Assembly: GCA_905187815.1 (NCBI GenBank)
Contig: CAJJJM010000002.1
Location: 1 to 64,000, forward strand
Source of the DNA: an uncultured Methanomassiliicoccaceae archaeon
GTDB lineage: Archaea > Thermoplasmatota > Thermoplasmata > Methanomassiliicoccales > Methanomethylophilaceae
Reading direction: 5' to 3'
Length of the DNA: 64,000 nucleotides
The notes under the pieces are model-generated. The model saw nothing but the letters and a program-made list of their open reading frames with translations, did not search any database and was not told where the DNA came from. Shown piece after piece: positions 51,041 to 58,854 of this stretch. Within the stretch, counting starts at the first letter, position 1. Each line of letters opens with the position of its first letter. The position numbers were made by a program, and so were the translations under genes.

Positions 51041-51232
51041 ATGATAATTCCTGTGAGATGCTTCACATGCGGAAGGGTCGTCGGATCGGCGTATCCCGAG
51101 TACGTGAAACGCGTGAGCATGGGCGAGGATCCCAAAGCGGTTCTCGACGACCTCGGATTCGAGAGGTACTGCTGCCGCAGGATGATCGTTTCCCACGCCG
51201 ACCTCATCGGAGAGATTGCTCCGCTCGGATGA
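51041..51232 (+). CDS. rpoN: RNA polymerase subunit N (Rpb10 homologue)
   Basis: A 63-residue zinc-bundle subunit: MIIPVRCFTCGRVVG (CxxC at 7/10) and YCCRRMIVSH (C44/C45) give the C-x2-C...C-C zinc site of RpoN/Rpb10. It anchors the polymerase D-L subassembly. It closes the ribosomal operon, nine bases after rps9. Confidence 0.95.
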   Translation: MIIPVRCFTCGRVVGSAYPEYVKRVSMGEDPKAVLDDLGFERYCCRRMIVSHADLIGEIAPLG

Positions 51233-51302
51233 ATATCCAGCTGGGGCGGTTCCCGTCCCAGCGTCAACTTTTTAAACCAAAACTCTTTCCCCCGTCTTAC
51301 AC

Positions 51303-51375
51303 GGGCCCGTGGGGTAGCTTGGTATCCTTCGTGCTTGGGGTGCACGTAACTCCAGTTCAAATCTGGGCGGGCCCA
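51303..51375 (+). tRNA. tRNA-Pro (GGG)
   Basis: Acceptor GGGCCCG/CGGGCCC, anticodon stem CGTGC/GCACG with loop TTGGGGT (anticodon GGG), T arm CTCCAG-side closing with TTCAAAT, discriminator A, no encoded CCA. CTTTTTAAAC (about 51268-51277) is its promoter. It follows rpoN on the same strand. Confidence 0.92.
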
Positions 51376-51615
51376 CTTTCTGCATCCCTGATTACTACGT
51401 TTGCGCAGTCGTCTCAACACAGCCTCATGCACAGGGGGCACTCCGCATCCTTAAACGCGACTCAGATGCACCTCAACCAGGCCGTTGGGTATTACAACTA
51501 GTCCCGAGGCCGATCTCGTCCATTACGATTTCCTCCCTCGCAGACCGCTGCATCTGGTGGAGGGGAAGGACCAGCAGAATGTCCGGGACGTCTCCGCCTG
51601 TGCCGAGGAGCCGGT

Positions 51616-52538
51616 TCACTGCCTTCCGGACAGGTACGCCTCCGTCCTGACCGCCACGTTGCGAACGAGGTTGTCGTAATACATGCCGTAGTCCATGTTG
51701 TGCAGGCTGGTTGGGCCGAAGAGATCAGTCTGCTTCGTGTCGATGTAGAATCCTGGCGCGGTGCTGCATATCACGGAGCCGCGCTCGACGTCCACCCTCG
51801 CATCCTCCAGGCCCGGCACGTGCTCGTGGTCGCATTCGGCATGCTTCACCAGGCTGCCCAGGTTGTCCTCCACGGGGGCGTACGTACTATCGCGTTTCCA
51901 GTTGATCGGGTTTATGCACAGTGCCCCGTCCCTTATCACCACGTTGTCCTTCCCTATGTTCTCCGGCCCCTCCGTGTTCCACGAGACCACTACGCCGGTG
52001 TCATCCTCCCTCTCGGCGAACCTCAGGTGGGGGTTGGCGGACATGAACCTGCGGGTCACGGAGAACCCTATGACGTAGGCGGCGATCATGCGGGAGTACT
52101 CCTCCGGATGGCAGTCCATATACTCGTCCAGGATCATGCCGGTCATTATCGACCCCTAGGAGTGTCCGGCCAGGATGAACGGGTGGCCGTCGTTGAAGTG
52201 CTCGAAGTAGTAGTCCAGGGCGGAGAACACATCCTCTCTCTGCACCCCGTGCTGATAAGCGTACAGCTCGTCGTGGTCCAGACGCTCCACCTTGAAGAGG
52301 TTGGTCTGCCTGTATTGCGGCGCGAAGACGTTGGTGGACTTCTCGAAAGCTGATGCCTGCCCGACGAGTTTGTCCAAGGCACCCGCATGCATGATCGGAT
52401 CTCGATGTCGCACACGTCCGGAGCGCCGAAGGATGGGTTGATGTATGTGGTGGGGTAGAGGTAGAATGTGTCCACATCGTGGATAACGTCGGGGATCCCC
52501 AGCCAGTTGCCGGGGTCGGAGTAGTCGGCTCCCGTCAT
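51616..52538 (-). pseudogene. DUF3089 family lipase/esterase with a frameshift and an in-frame amber codon
   Basis: Three frames together give one DUF3089 protein. ATG 52538 starts MTGADYSDPGNWLG...FYLYPTTYINPSFGAPDVCDI; at about 52400 a one-base loss moves the frame to DPIMHAGALDKLVGQASAFEKSTN...HPFILAGHS; this is followed by TAG (52158-52156 on the minus strand) and then, in the same frame, GSIMTGMILDEYM... to 51616. The family's nucleophile elbow is GHSQG, so TAG replaces the Gln codon (CAG to TAG) right after the catalytic Ser. Because this lineage probably decodes TAG as pyrrolysine, the amber alone need not kill the gene; the frameshift does, unless it is a sequencing error. Confidence 0.75.
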
Positions 52539-52607
52539 AGTGTCACGTGGACGGAATCGGCATCGGCGGATAACAGTGTTCCGTCGAAGCGGATGGTCCG
52601 GAACCGA

Positions 52608-53156
52608 TCACATCTCAGCGATCTTTTTCAAACCCTCGACAATCTCCTCATATCTGGAAATGGTGTCGGTGAGCATCGTCGCCAGAGTGGACGGGTCCAG
52701 TGCATTAAGTTCCGTCCAACGGTCCGGGCTGCACCTGTTGGCGTAGAAACTGTGTTTCATCCTGTCCAGATAGGTTCCGTTGTGGTCGATGTAAACCACA
52801 TCGGACCTGGAACTCTCCGATTCGATTTTATCCGGATCTTCGACTTCGTCGAAAAAGCCTGACTTGAACAGTTCGTCGAACACGCAGTCGCCGACTACAT
52901 CCTCCACCCCGTAGTCCAGAAGGTCGCTGGAGTCGAACATCTTCTTGCTGTCGCAGTTGTCATAGGCATAGATGGCAATCTTGCGCGCCCATTCGTATGA
53001 CGGTCTCATGAGGAAGCGGTCCTGATGGTATTTGGCTTCCGGGCACTGGACGAATTCCCTGATGTTCTCCTTCAGGCGGATCGTCATATATTCTGCCCTG
53101 ACGAGTTCGACGATGAGTTCGTCTTTCTTCGAGATCTCGATGTTCAGGTCGGACAT
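52608..53156 (-). CDS. Unrecognised 182-residue protein
   Basis: ATG 53156 gives MSDLNIEISKKDELIVELVRAEYMTIRLKENIREF, a coiled-coil-like acidic/basic helix, then an acidic, Asp/Glu-rich alpha-helical protein with few sequence landmarks (YEWARKIAIYAYDNCDS; DRWTELNAL; ISRYEEIVEGLKKI). No enzyme motif, signal peptide or membrane segment is seen. It lies between two damaged genes in an accessory stretch and uses less GC-rich codons than the core genes, which suggests recent gain. Confidence 0.55.
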   Translation of the reverse strand: MSDLNIEISKKDELIVELVRAEYMTIRLKENIREFVQCPEAKYHQDRFLMRPSYEWARKIAIYAYDNCDSKKMFDSSDLLDYGVEDVVGDCVFDELFKSGFFDEVEDPDKIESESSRSDVVYIDHNGTYLDRMKHSFYANRCSPDRWTELNALDPSTLATMLTDTISRYEEIVEGLKKIAEM

Positions 53157-53395
53157 AATTGCGGATTCGATGACAAAACAGAAAAGAGTACTCGGATCTC
53201 GCTCGATACGATGGTTCCCGTTCGCACACATGTCGAGTGTGTTCCGACATATGCCTCATGCAATCGATCGGTCGCTGTCCGGCGGCCCTGTGCCCGGCCG
53301 TGCCGGTTCGGGTCCCCGGGGCATTTTGCGCTACGAACGAGCCCTTATCATCAACAAGTGCGTTTGCCCATCATCCGATCACGGAGGCATGTCTC

Positions 53396-53969
53396 ATGCA
53401 GCACAAGGTTAAGATGACGGTCATCGACAAGAAGTTGTATCCGGAACTCCAGGAGCAGTACTGTGCGGATCCCGAGGCCGGTCCGTGCCCCTGCTACAAC
53501 GTGGGGGACGAGTTCGTTTTCGAGCGCTATGATGACAGAGACAGCTTCTGGTGCATGGGCCTGAACACCCTCGTGAAGTCGGAACATCCGGTCGACGGCA
53601 TCGCGGGCGGCCCCAACGTCCCGCACTGCTCCGAACTCTGGGACGCGGTGTCCAGATACATCTACGCCGGACTCCAGGGTGGCTCCATAATGAGGGGATG
53701 GATGGACGACGACAGGGTCATGATCACCTGCTGCCGATGGGACCAGGCCCGTGATATTCAAGATCGAGAGGCTGGACTACTTCGCCGTCCGCTACGAGGG
53801 CGAGATCGACGAGGAGATCGTCCGCTACAACCTCATGTCCAAGTACGGTGTCAAGGACGTCGCCTTCAGGGACGGGTTCATCGAGGTATACGTCAGCAAG
53901 GACGGGAACGAAGGCGCTGTTCGTCAGGGCGCGACATCAGCAGGCGTCAAGGTCGTCCGCATCGACTGA
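53396..53969 (+). pseudogene. TIGR04076 family protein, frameshifted
   Basis: ATG 53396 starts a TIGR04076 protein: HKVKMTVIDKKLYPELQEQYC, PCPCYNVGDEFVFERYDDRD, GLNTLVK, WDAVSRYIYAGLQGGSIMRGWM and MITCC. At about 53738-53742 the frame must shift by +1 to reach DGTRPVIFKIERLDYFAVRYEGE...KVVRID, ending at 53969. The continuation is family-like (DGTRPV-FKIER), so one extra C, or loss of two bases, broke the gene. Function of the family is unknown; its conserved Cys residues may bind metal or a cluster. Confidence 0.75.
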
Positions 53970-53997
53970 CGGATCACGAGTGATCACAGGGGATCCG

Positions 53998-54414
53998 ATG
54001 TTCAGGTTCGAGGTGTCAGACCATCTGACCGAGGATGCCATCCGCATCCGCCAGGAGGTGTTCGTCGAGGAGCAGGGGTTCGTCGTGGAGTTCGACGACC
54101 GTGACTCCGTATCGACCCACATAGTCCTCTACGATGGCACTGTGCCGGTCGGTGTGTGCCGCATCGTGCCGGAGGACGGCGGTCTGTGTTCGATAGGCAG
54201 GGTGGCGGTGTCGAAGCCCTACCGCGGACGGTCGCTGGGGTCGGAGATAATGCGCGAGGCAGAGTCCGTGGCCCGTTCCAGAGGGGTCGTGCAGGTCTTC
54301 GTCTCCGCCCAGGTGCGGGCGATGCCGTTCTACGAGTCGCTTGGGTACACCGCTGAAGGGGAGCAGTACATGGACGAGCACTGCCCGCACATCAGGATGC
54401 GCAAGGTGTTCTGA
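53998..54414 (+). CDS. GNAT family N-acetyltransferase (ElaA-like)
   Basis: A 138-residue acetyltransferase: IRIRQEVFVEEQGFV at the start, VPVGVCRIVPEDG, then IGRVAVSKPYRGRSLGSEIMREAE, where the Q/RxxG/SxG/A-like loop binds acetyl-CoA pyrophosphate, and AMPFYESLGYTAEGE. It resembles the ElaA/YjcF group. The substrate is unknown. It starts 28 bases after the broken TIGR04076 gene and converges on mutM. Confidence 0.88.
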   Translation: MFRFEVSDHLTEDAIRIRQEVFVEEQGFVVEFDDRDSVSTHIVLYDGTVPVGVCRIVPEDGGLCSIGRVAVSKPYRGRSLGSEIMREAESVARSRGVVQVFVSAQVRAMPFYESLGYTAEGEQYMDEHCPHIRMRKVF

Positions 54415-54426
54415 CCATCCCGTCGA

Positions 54427-55260
54427 TCATCTGCGTGTCCTCTGGCACTTGGGGCAGTGGACGCTTCCGCGTCCTCCGACCGTTCTCTTCACCAGTGTCG
54501 TCCCGCAGACTGGGCAAGGCTTCCCGGCGTGACCGTATATCCTGATGTAGGGCGTGTTGCGGTAGTCCTTGCCGTCGGTCTCCATCCACTCTTCGGGGCT
54601 CACGGCGTTCTTCTCGACGAAGAACCCGATGCATCTGGGTATCTCCTCCGCCAGGCGCTCCCAGTCCCCATGGTCGAGGAGGCATGCGGGGCATGCAGGG
54701 TCGATCCCGGTGGCGAACAGGATCTCGTCGGAGTAGATGTTGCCGATCCCGGCCACCACCGTCTGGTCCAGCAGGCAGTCCTTCACGGCCCTGCGGCTGC
54801 CGCCGAGGCGGTCCTCCAGATAGTCAGGCGTCAGCGACGGGTCGTCAGGCTCAGGGCCTAGGTCGCGCATCCCCGAGACATCGTCCTCCTCGCCGTTTCC
54901 GAAGTACCAGAAGCGTCCGAACCTGCGCAGGTCTGAGAAGCGGAGCTCCGTGCCGTCATCCATCGATATCACTAGGCGGGTGTGCCGCTCCCTCGGGCGG
55001 TCGCGGGGGACGGCCAGCAGGCATCCGGTCATCCTCATGTGCATGACGATCCTTCCGCCGTCGTCCAGGGCCGCGGTCAGGAACTTGCCCCTGCGGGTCA
55101 GGCCGGTGAACGTCCTCCCCACGACGGCGGCGTGGAACGTCTCCGGATCCGGGCGGGCGACAGTCTTCGGCTGTATTACGTCGATGTCTGTAATCCTGCG
55201 GCCGATGAGCATCGGCCCTATGGCCCTTTTGATCGTCTCTATCTCTGGCAGCTCCGGCAT
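54427..55260 (-). CDS. mutM: Formamidopyrimidine-DNA glycosylase (Fpg/MutM)
   Basis: A 277-residue Fpg: catalytic N-terminus MPELPEIETIKRAI (P2 nucleophile, E3, E6), TRRGKFL (K at about 59, phosphate contact), HMRMTG, LLDQTVVAGIGNIYSDEILF, and a C-terminal zinc finger (CPVCGTTL...SVHCPKCQRT). It excises 8-oxoG and FaPy, with beta,delta-elimination. Fpg is widespread in bacteria and rare in archaea, so this is probably an acquired gene. The window also has an OGG1-type enzyme, giving two 8-oxoG excision systems. Confidence 0.93.
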   Translation of the reverse strand: MPELPEIETIKRAIGPMLIGRRITDIDVIQPKTVARPDPETFHAAVVGRTFTGLTRRGKFLTAALDDGGRIVMHMRMTGCLLAVPRDRPRERHTRLVISMDDGTELRFSDLRRFGRFWYFGNGEEDDVSGMRDLGPEPDDPSLTPDYLEDRLGGSRRAVKDCLLDQTVVAGIGNIYSDEILFATGIDPACPACLLDHGDWERLAEEIPRCIGFFVEKNAVSPEEWMETDGKDYRNTPYIRIYGHAGKPCPVCGTTLVKRTVGGRGSVHCPKCQRTRR

Positions 55261-55392
55261 CGCGCATCGCCTCTGTCGGTATCCTGATTGTCTTGTGATA
55301 GAAGTAGTTCACAATGGTCGATAGGCGGTTGTTTAGGGGTGTCCAGGGGGTCGTGATGATAAGATTTCAACTGTAACTCTTTGAAGAGCTCT

Positions 55393-55414
55393 TGCATCTA
55401 TCGTACCAGATGCA
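55393..55414. repeat. Hairpin/inverted repeat upstream of the toxin-antitoxin-like operon
   Basis: TGCATCT (55393-55399) and AGATGCA (55408-55414) form a perfect 7-bp inverted repeat with an 8-base loop, in an AT-rich stretch ~90-110 bases before the ATG at 55506. It may be a regulatory site of the pair or the end signal of neighbouring transcripts. Nothing else coding was found in 55261-55505 apart from the TATA-like TTTAAAAATATTTAAA (about 55467-55482). Confidence 0.4.
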
Positions 55415-55505
55415 GACGTGTTATTCTATGATTTTTCAGTATCGACATAGCTAATAGTCTTGTACAACTTTAAAAATATTTAAATGAATAAAGTAATGTG
55501 AGACT

Positions 55506-56363
55506 ATGTTCACAAAATCAGAGCTGATTCTGATACATCATGTGGCAAACGGCAAAGCCGATGTCCAATCCCTGTCTGAATCTATGGGGATTACACATGC
55601 TAGAGTGTATGATATTATACGAAGTCTTAAATGCAAGCAGATACTAGAATGCACTCGTGGTGTGAAACTGAATTCCAATGCGCTATCAATGAGATTGTCA
55701 GCTCTTATGCGTCCTTCCGATAGGAGGGCCGATGTTCTGGCAGACTCCGGTTTGGATATTCTTATGGAAATCAGGGAGCCGAGCAGCGTGGAAGACATCA
55801 TGAAGAAGTTGGACCTATCCAGAGCAACCGTATTCAGACGTCTGGGTCTCGCAGTGTCTTCCGGGGCGGCGATGAAAGCCGGCCGTAGTATGTATGTTCT
55901 CAACGATCGCATGTGGCTGGGTCTCAGGGAGATGCTGGATAGTTTGGACGACATGAGGTCTGTTCTGGATCCGCGTGTGGTCAGAGGTGCCGTGATATAC
56001 AAGAACAGTCGCAACGAAGTCCTATACTCGTACCAGGAGGAGACGGGTGACACGAAGACCGCTTTCTCGGTATTCGGAGAATTTGGAGTAGAGGCTTGGT
56101 TGGATACGATCTACTATACGACGTCGCCGGACCAGGTTGGGATCAGTAAAGCATTCGACGACGCATTCACGATCTCGGAGAAGGAGGACGACTACAGGTT
56201 GAGGCTGTTGCTTGTATTGTTCTATGTTTGCAACGAGTCTGCAATCAAGGCGGATCCAGCCTTTCTGGAGATCTTTGGGCGTATCAGAGGAGGGGAGAAG
56301 ATACCGCGTTGGCCCACGATCGGAGATGTGAAGTCCCGCATGGAAGGGGGCGTGGTCGGATGA
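55506..56363 (+). CDS. HTH protein of a toxin-antitoxin-like pair (AbiEi-like antitoxin candidate)
   Basis: A 285-residue protein with two N-terminal winged helices (VQSLSESMGITHARVYDIIRSL; SVEDIMKKLDLSRATVFRRLGLA) and a larger C-terminal domain. Size and position before a nucleotidyltransferase fit the antitoxin of AbiE-like type IV systems, in which the antitoxin binds its own promoter by the wHTH. The ATGA overlap (56360) couples it to the next gene. The leaderless-looking promoter (TTTAAAAATATTTAAA) is AT-rich. Codon use is lower in GC than the core genes, indicating horizontal gain. AbiE kinship is inference; no direct sequence signature of AbiEi_1 was confirmed. Confidence 0.55.
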   Translation: MFTKSELILIHHVANGKADVQSLSESMGITHARVYDIIRSLKCKQILECTRGVKLNSNALSMRLSALMRPSDRRADVLADSGLDILMEIREPSSVEDIMKKLDLSRATVFRRLGLAVSSGAAMKAGRSMYVLNDRMWLGLREMLDSLDDMRSVLDPRVVRGAVIYKNSRNEVLYSYQEETGDTKTAFSVFGEFGVEAWLDTIYYTTSPDQVGISKAFDDAFTISEKEDDYRLRLLLVLFYVCNESAIKADPAFLEIFGRIRGGEKIPRWPTIGDVKSRMEGGVVG

Positions 56364-57055
56364 TAACGAACACGGACAGTATAGCAAGTTTGATGGATGA
56401 GCTATCCAGCAAAGTCGGTTCCGATTAGGACTTGTATCTGATTGGGGGAGGTGCCATGATGTTCATGGGTAGCAAAGCTGCGACCAAGGATGTGGATCTT
56501 GTCGTCAGGGGAGAGTCCGCATACACGGCAGTGTGCACAGCGCTCATGGATATGGGATTCAAATTCATACGTCCCGGGGCGGAATATGCCCGGATGAACC
56601 TCTCTGATATGCTGGAACGCGAAGACGGGTTCAGGATAGATCTATTCGACACGAGGGTCTGTGGCAGACTGGGTCTCTCCGAGGAGATGGCGTCCCGTAC
56701 GGCGCAGCGTTATTCCAAGGGTGGCGTCAGACTGTTGTCATGCTCGGGAAGCGACATCCTGATTTTCAAATCGATTACGAGTAGGAATGGAGACTTAGAG
56801 GACTGCATACAGCTGATTGAGATGAATCAGGTCGACTGGAAGGTGGTGATGGAGGAGATCCTCGTGCAGATTGAGTCGGGGGAGGAGGTCTGGATAACCT
56901 GGATGGCCGAGAGACTAAACCTTCTTAGCGAGAGCATGGGTGTGAGCATACTGATTCTCCGCAGAATCAACCGTTTGGCCGACGAGTATCTGGAACGTTG
57001 GGAAAAGGAACTGTTGGACCGGACGGGAATCAGTCCATCCGATTTGCCAGAGTGA
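56360..57055 (+). CDS. Nucleotidyltransferase (DUF6036/AbiEii-like) with an in-frame amber codon
   Basis: ATG 56360 gives MITNTDSIASLMDELSSKVGSD, then TAG at 56426-56428 (codon 23), then DLYLIGGGAMMFMGSKAATKDVDLVV in the same frame and on to 57055 (231 codons plus stop). The GGGAMM...TKDVD segment is the GG...DxD active site of the nucleotidyltransferase fold used by AbiEii/MenT-like toxins. Residues before the amber are family-like too (an N-terminal helix leading into YLIGGGA), so this is one gene with an internal TAG. In a pyrrolysine-decoding lineage it may be read through; otherwise translation could start at TTG 56432. A nonsense mutation is the plain alternative. Confidence 0.7.
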
Positions 57056-57060
57056 TGTAG

Positions 57061-57366
57061 TCAAAGGAGCTCCCTGAGCTTCCCTATCCTGGTTGCCAGC
57101 TCGTCGATGTAGCTGGAGATCTCGTTCATGAAGCCGTCGTAGCGGTCGGAGACCGTCGCGCCCTCGGGGGTCGCGACGATTATCCCCTGCTGCTCCAGGA
57201 GTTTGAGCGAGTATCTGACCCTGTGCTTGGGGATTCCCGTCATCTCGGACAGCCTGATCAGTCCGACCGGCTGGTTCCCCTTCACCGTCTTCAGAATGGA
57301 GATGTGCCTCTCGAGGAGTTCGACATCTTCGATGAGCGAACCCACTGGGTCCTTGTTGTCAGCCAA
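57061..57366 (-). CDS. Archaeal winged-helix transcriptional regulator
   Basis: A 101-residue protein with a coiled N-terminal helix (IEDVELLERHISILKTV), a wHTH (IRLSEMTGIPKHRVRYSLKLLEQQGII) and a C-terminal amphipathic helix (FMNEISSYIDELATRIGKLREL) for dimerisation. Conserved among methanogens as a predicted regulator of unknown target. It converges with the nucleotidyltransferase gene (five-base gap) and marks the return to core-like codon use. Confidence 0.75.
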   Translation of the reverse strand: MADNKDPVGSLIEDVELLERHISILKTVKGNQPVGLIRLSEMTGIPKHRVRYSLKLLEQQGIIVATPEGATVSDRYDGFMNEISSYIDELATRIGKLRELL

Positions 57367-57438
57367 CCGATGTCACGCCCCCGTGCATAATCTCCGATAA
57401 TCCATGTTAAAAAGTAAGGGTTTGGGGAGGGTGCCGGC

Positions 57439-57606
57439 TCAGCGGCCGTACCACTTCTGTCTGCCCCACTTGTTGTAGTTTGCCCACCATCCCTGGACGA
57501 TGGAACCGCAGCAGTCCAGCGCCTTCTGCTCGGCGTCAGGACCCTTGTAGGTCTTGTAGCAGTTAAGGCACTGCCACCTAAGTTCGGGCTGTTTCTCAGC
57601 TTTCAT
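57439..57606 (-). CDS. Small Cys/Trp-rich protein (55 aa)
   Basis: ATG 57606 opens a 55-residue frame: MKAEKQPELRWQCLNCYKTY, then a CC pair (ALDCCGSIVQ) and a Trp/Tyr-rich end (WWANYNKWGRQKWYGR). CxxC plus CC suggests one zinc or Fe-S site. TTTAATAC on the minus strand (about 57632-57639) sits ~27 nt from the ATG, as in the leaderless genes here, which supports reality. Function unknown; many such small zinc proteins exist in methanogens. Confidence 0.65.
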   Translation of the reverse strand: MKAEKQPELRWQCLNCYKTYKGPDAEQKALDCCGSIVQGWWANYNKWGRQKWYGR

Positions 57607-57826
57607 TGACGTCGAATTAGGGAGGTTCGTATTAAACCTTCGCGCCGTGGCGACGCTGGATGGGTGCGTGGTCCACGGATCGTCCCAGGGGCGGGCCGCA
57701 CACGATGTCTACTTTCAGACACATTCTGCCGCCAAGTGTTGTCACAACGCCATCGAGCCGTTATGGACTGGCAGTGATGTTGGTCAAATAATTCATTATA
57801 TACTTTCGAACGTATGAAGTATGACC

Positions 57827-58327
57827 ATGAATAGAATCAAGGTCATCAACGAGCCGTCGGAACTCGTGCCGATGTTGAGGTCCGTTGATACACCCGTAAA
57901 AAGGGATGTTCTGAAGGAAGTGACCTTGGAGTGGAGAACGGCGGACGAGATCGAGCAGAAGTTCGGCCCCGAGGGGAGGGACGCCATCATCTTCTTCGAG
58001 AAGATGAAGCTGGTCGAGACACGCTGGCTGTCCAAGGACGGCGGGTACCCCGAGAAGTCGTACCACACCTACTACACGTCTTTCAGCATCAACGCCCAGT
58101 GGCCCGTATACGAGATCAGCGATGTTCTAACGGCCGCCATGATGAGTGACGCGGAGTACGCGGAGATAGAGGCCAAGATCCTGGCCGAGGTGGGAAAGGA
58201 CGGAAGGTTCTCAGGCGACATCGCCGAGTCGCTGGGACTTTCATCGACGATGCTCAAGAGCCTGGTCCGCAGGTCCGTGAAGATGGACTACCGCGGACAC
58301 AGAATAGAACTGATCCACGAAGAGTAA
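57827..58327 (+). CDS. ArsR-like winged-helix regulator (archaeal)
   Basis: A 166-residue protein: NRIKVINEPSELVPMLRSVDTPVKRDVLKEV, a wHTH (WRTADEIEQKFGPEGRDAIIFFEKMKLVETRW, split: WRTADEIEQKFGPEGRDAII), and SYHTYYTSFSINAQWPVYEISDVL. This domain order is conserved in methanogen regulators placed near Trm56. TTATATAC (57796-57803) is ~27 nt upstream of the ATG at 57827; ATG 57821 is an alternative. Likely co-transcribed with trm56, five bases on. Confidence 0.8.
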   Translation: MNRIKVINEPSELVPMLRSVDTPVKRDVLKEVTLEWRTADEIEQKFGPEGRDAIIFFEKMKLVETRWLSKDGGYPEKSYHTYYTSFSINAQWPVYEISDVLTAAMMSDAEYAEIEAKILAEVGKDGRFSGDIAESLGLSSTMLKSLVRRSVKMDYRGHRIELIHEE

Positions 58328-58332
58328 TTCCG

Positions 58333-58854
58333 ATGTCCGATATCTGGATAATGAGAATCGGCCATCGCCCGCAGAGGGACAAGAGGGTGACCACGCATGT
58401 GGCGCTGTCGTCCAGGGCCCTCGGGGCGAAGGGCATCTACGTGGACACGGAGGATCCTGTTCTGGAGGAGAACATCCGCAGCGTCGTGCAGAGGTTCGGA
58501 GGGGACTACACCATCAAGACCGGTGTCAGCTGGAAGGAGGCCATCAGGGACTTCCAGGGGAAGGTCGTCCACCTCACGATGTACGGCCAGAGGGTCGACG
58601 AGGCTCTGCCCAAGATCCCGCGCGACGAGGACATCATGATTGTCGTGGGTGCGGAGAAGGTCCCAGCGGAGGTCTACCAGCGTGCGGACTTCAACGTCTC
58701 GGTAGGCAACCAGCCCCACTCCGAGATAGCCGCTCTTGCGATATTCCTGGACAGGTTCACCGAGGGCAAGGCGCTCTATGCCGACCGCGGCGGAGAGCTC
58801 GAAGTTGTTCCCAACGAGAGGGGGAAGACCGTTGTCGAGCACCATCCCGAGTGA
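58333..58854 (+). CDS. trm56: tRNA (cytidine(56)-2'-O)-methyltransferase Trm56
   Basis: A 173-residue archaeal SPOUT methylase that makes Cm56 in the tRNA T loop. MRIGHRPQRDKRVTTHVALSSRALGA at the N-terminus, VHLTMYGQRVDEALP, IVVGAEKVPAEVYQ and SVGNQPHSEIAALAIFLDR form the SAM-binding knot. The 23-base overlap with the next gene's TTG start suggests a translation unit. Confidence 0.95.
   Translation: MSDIWIMRIGHRPQRDKRVTTHVALSSRALGAKGIYVDTEDPVLEENIRSVVQRFGGDYTIKTGVSWKEAIRDFQGKVVHLTMYGQRVDEALPKIPRDEDIMIVVGAEKVPAEVYQRADFNVSVGNQPHSEIAALAIFLDRFTEGKALYADRGGELEVVPNERGKTVVEHHPE

Noticed and set aside
51485..51679. A 64-codon frame after tRNA-Pro
   Set aside because: No start context, no recognisable sequence, and it overlaps the 3' part of the DUF3089 gene on the other strand. 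I see only noncoding DNA in 51376-51615.
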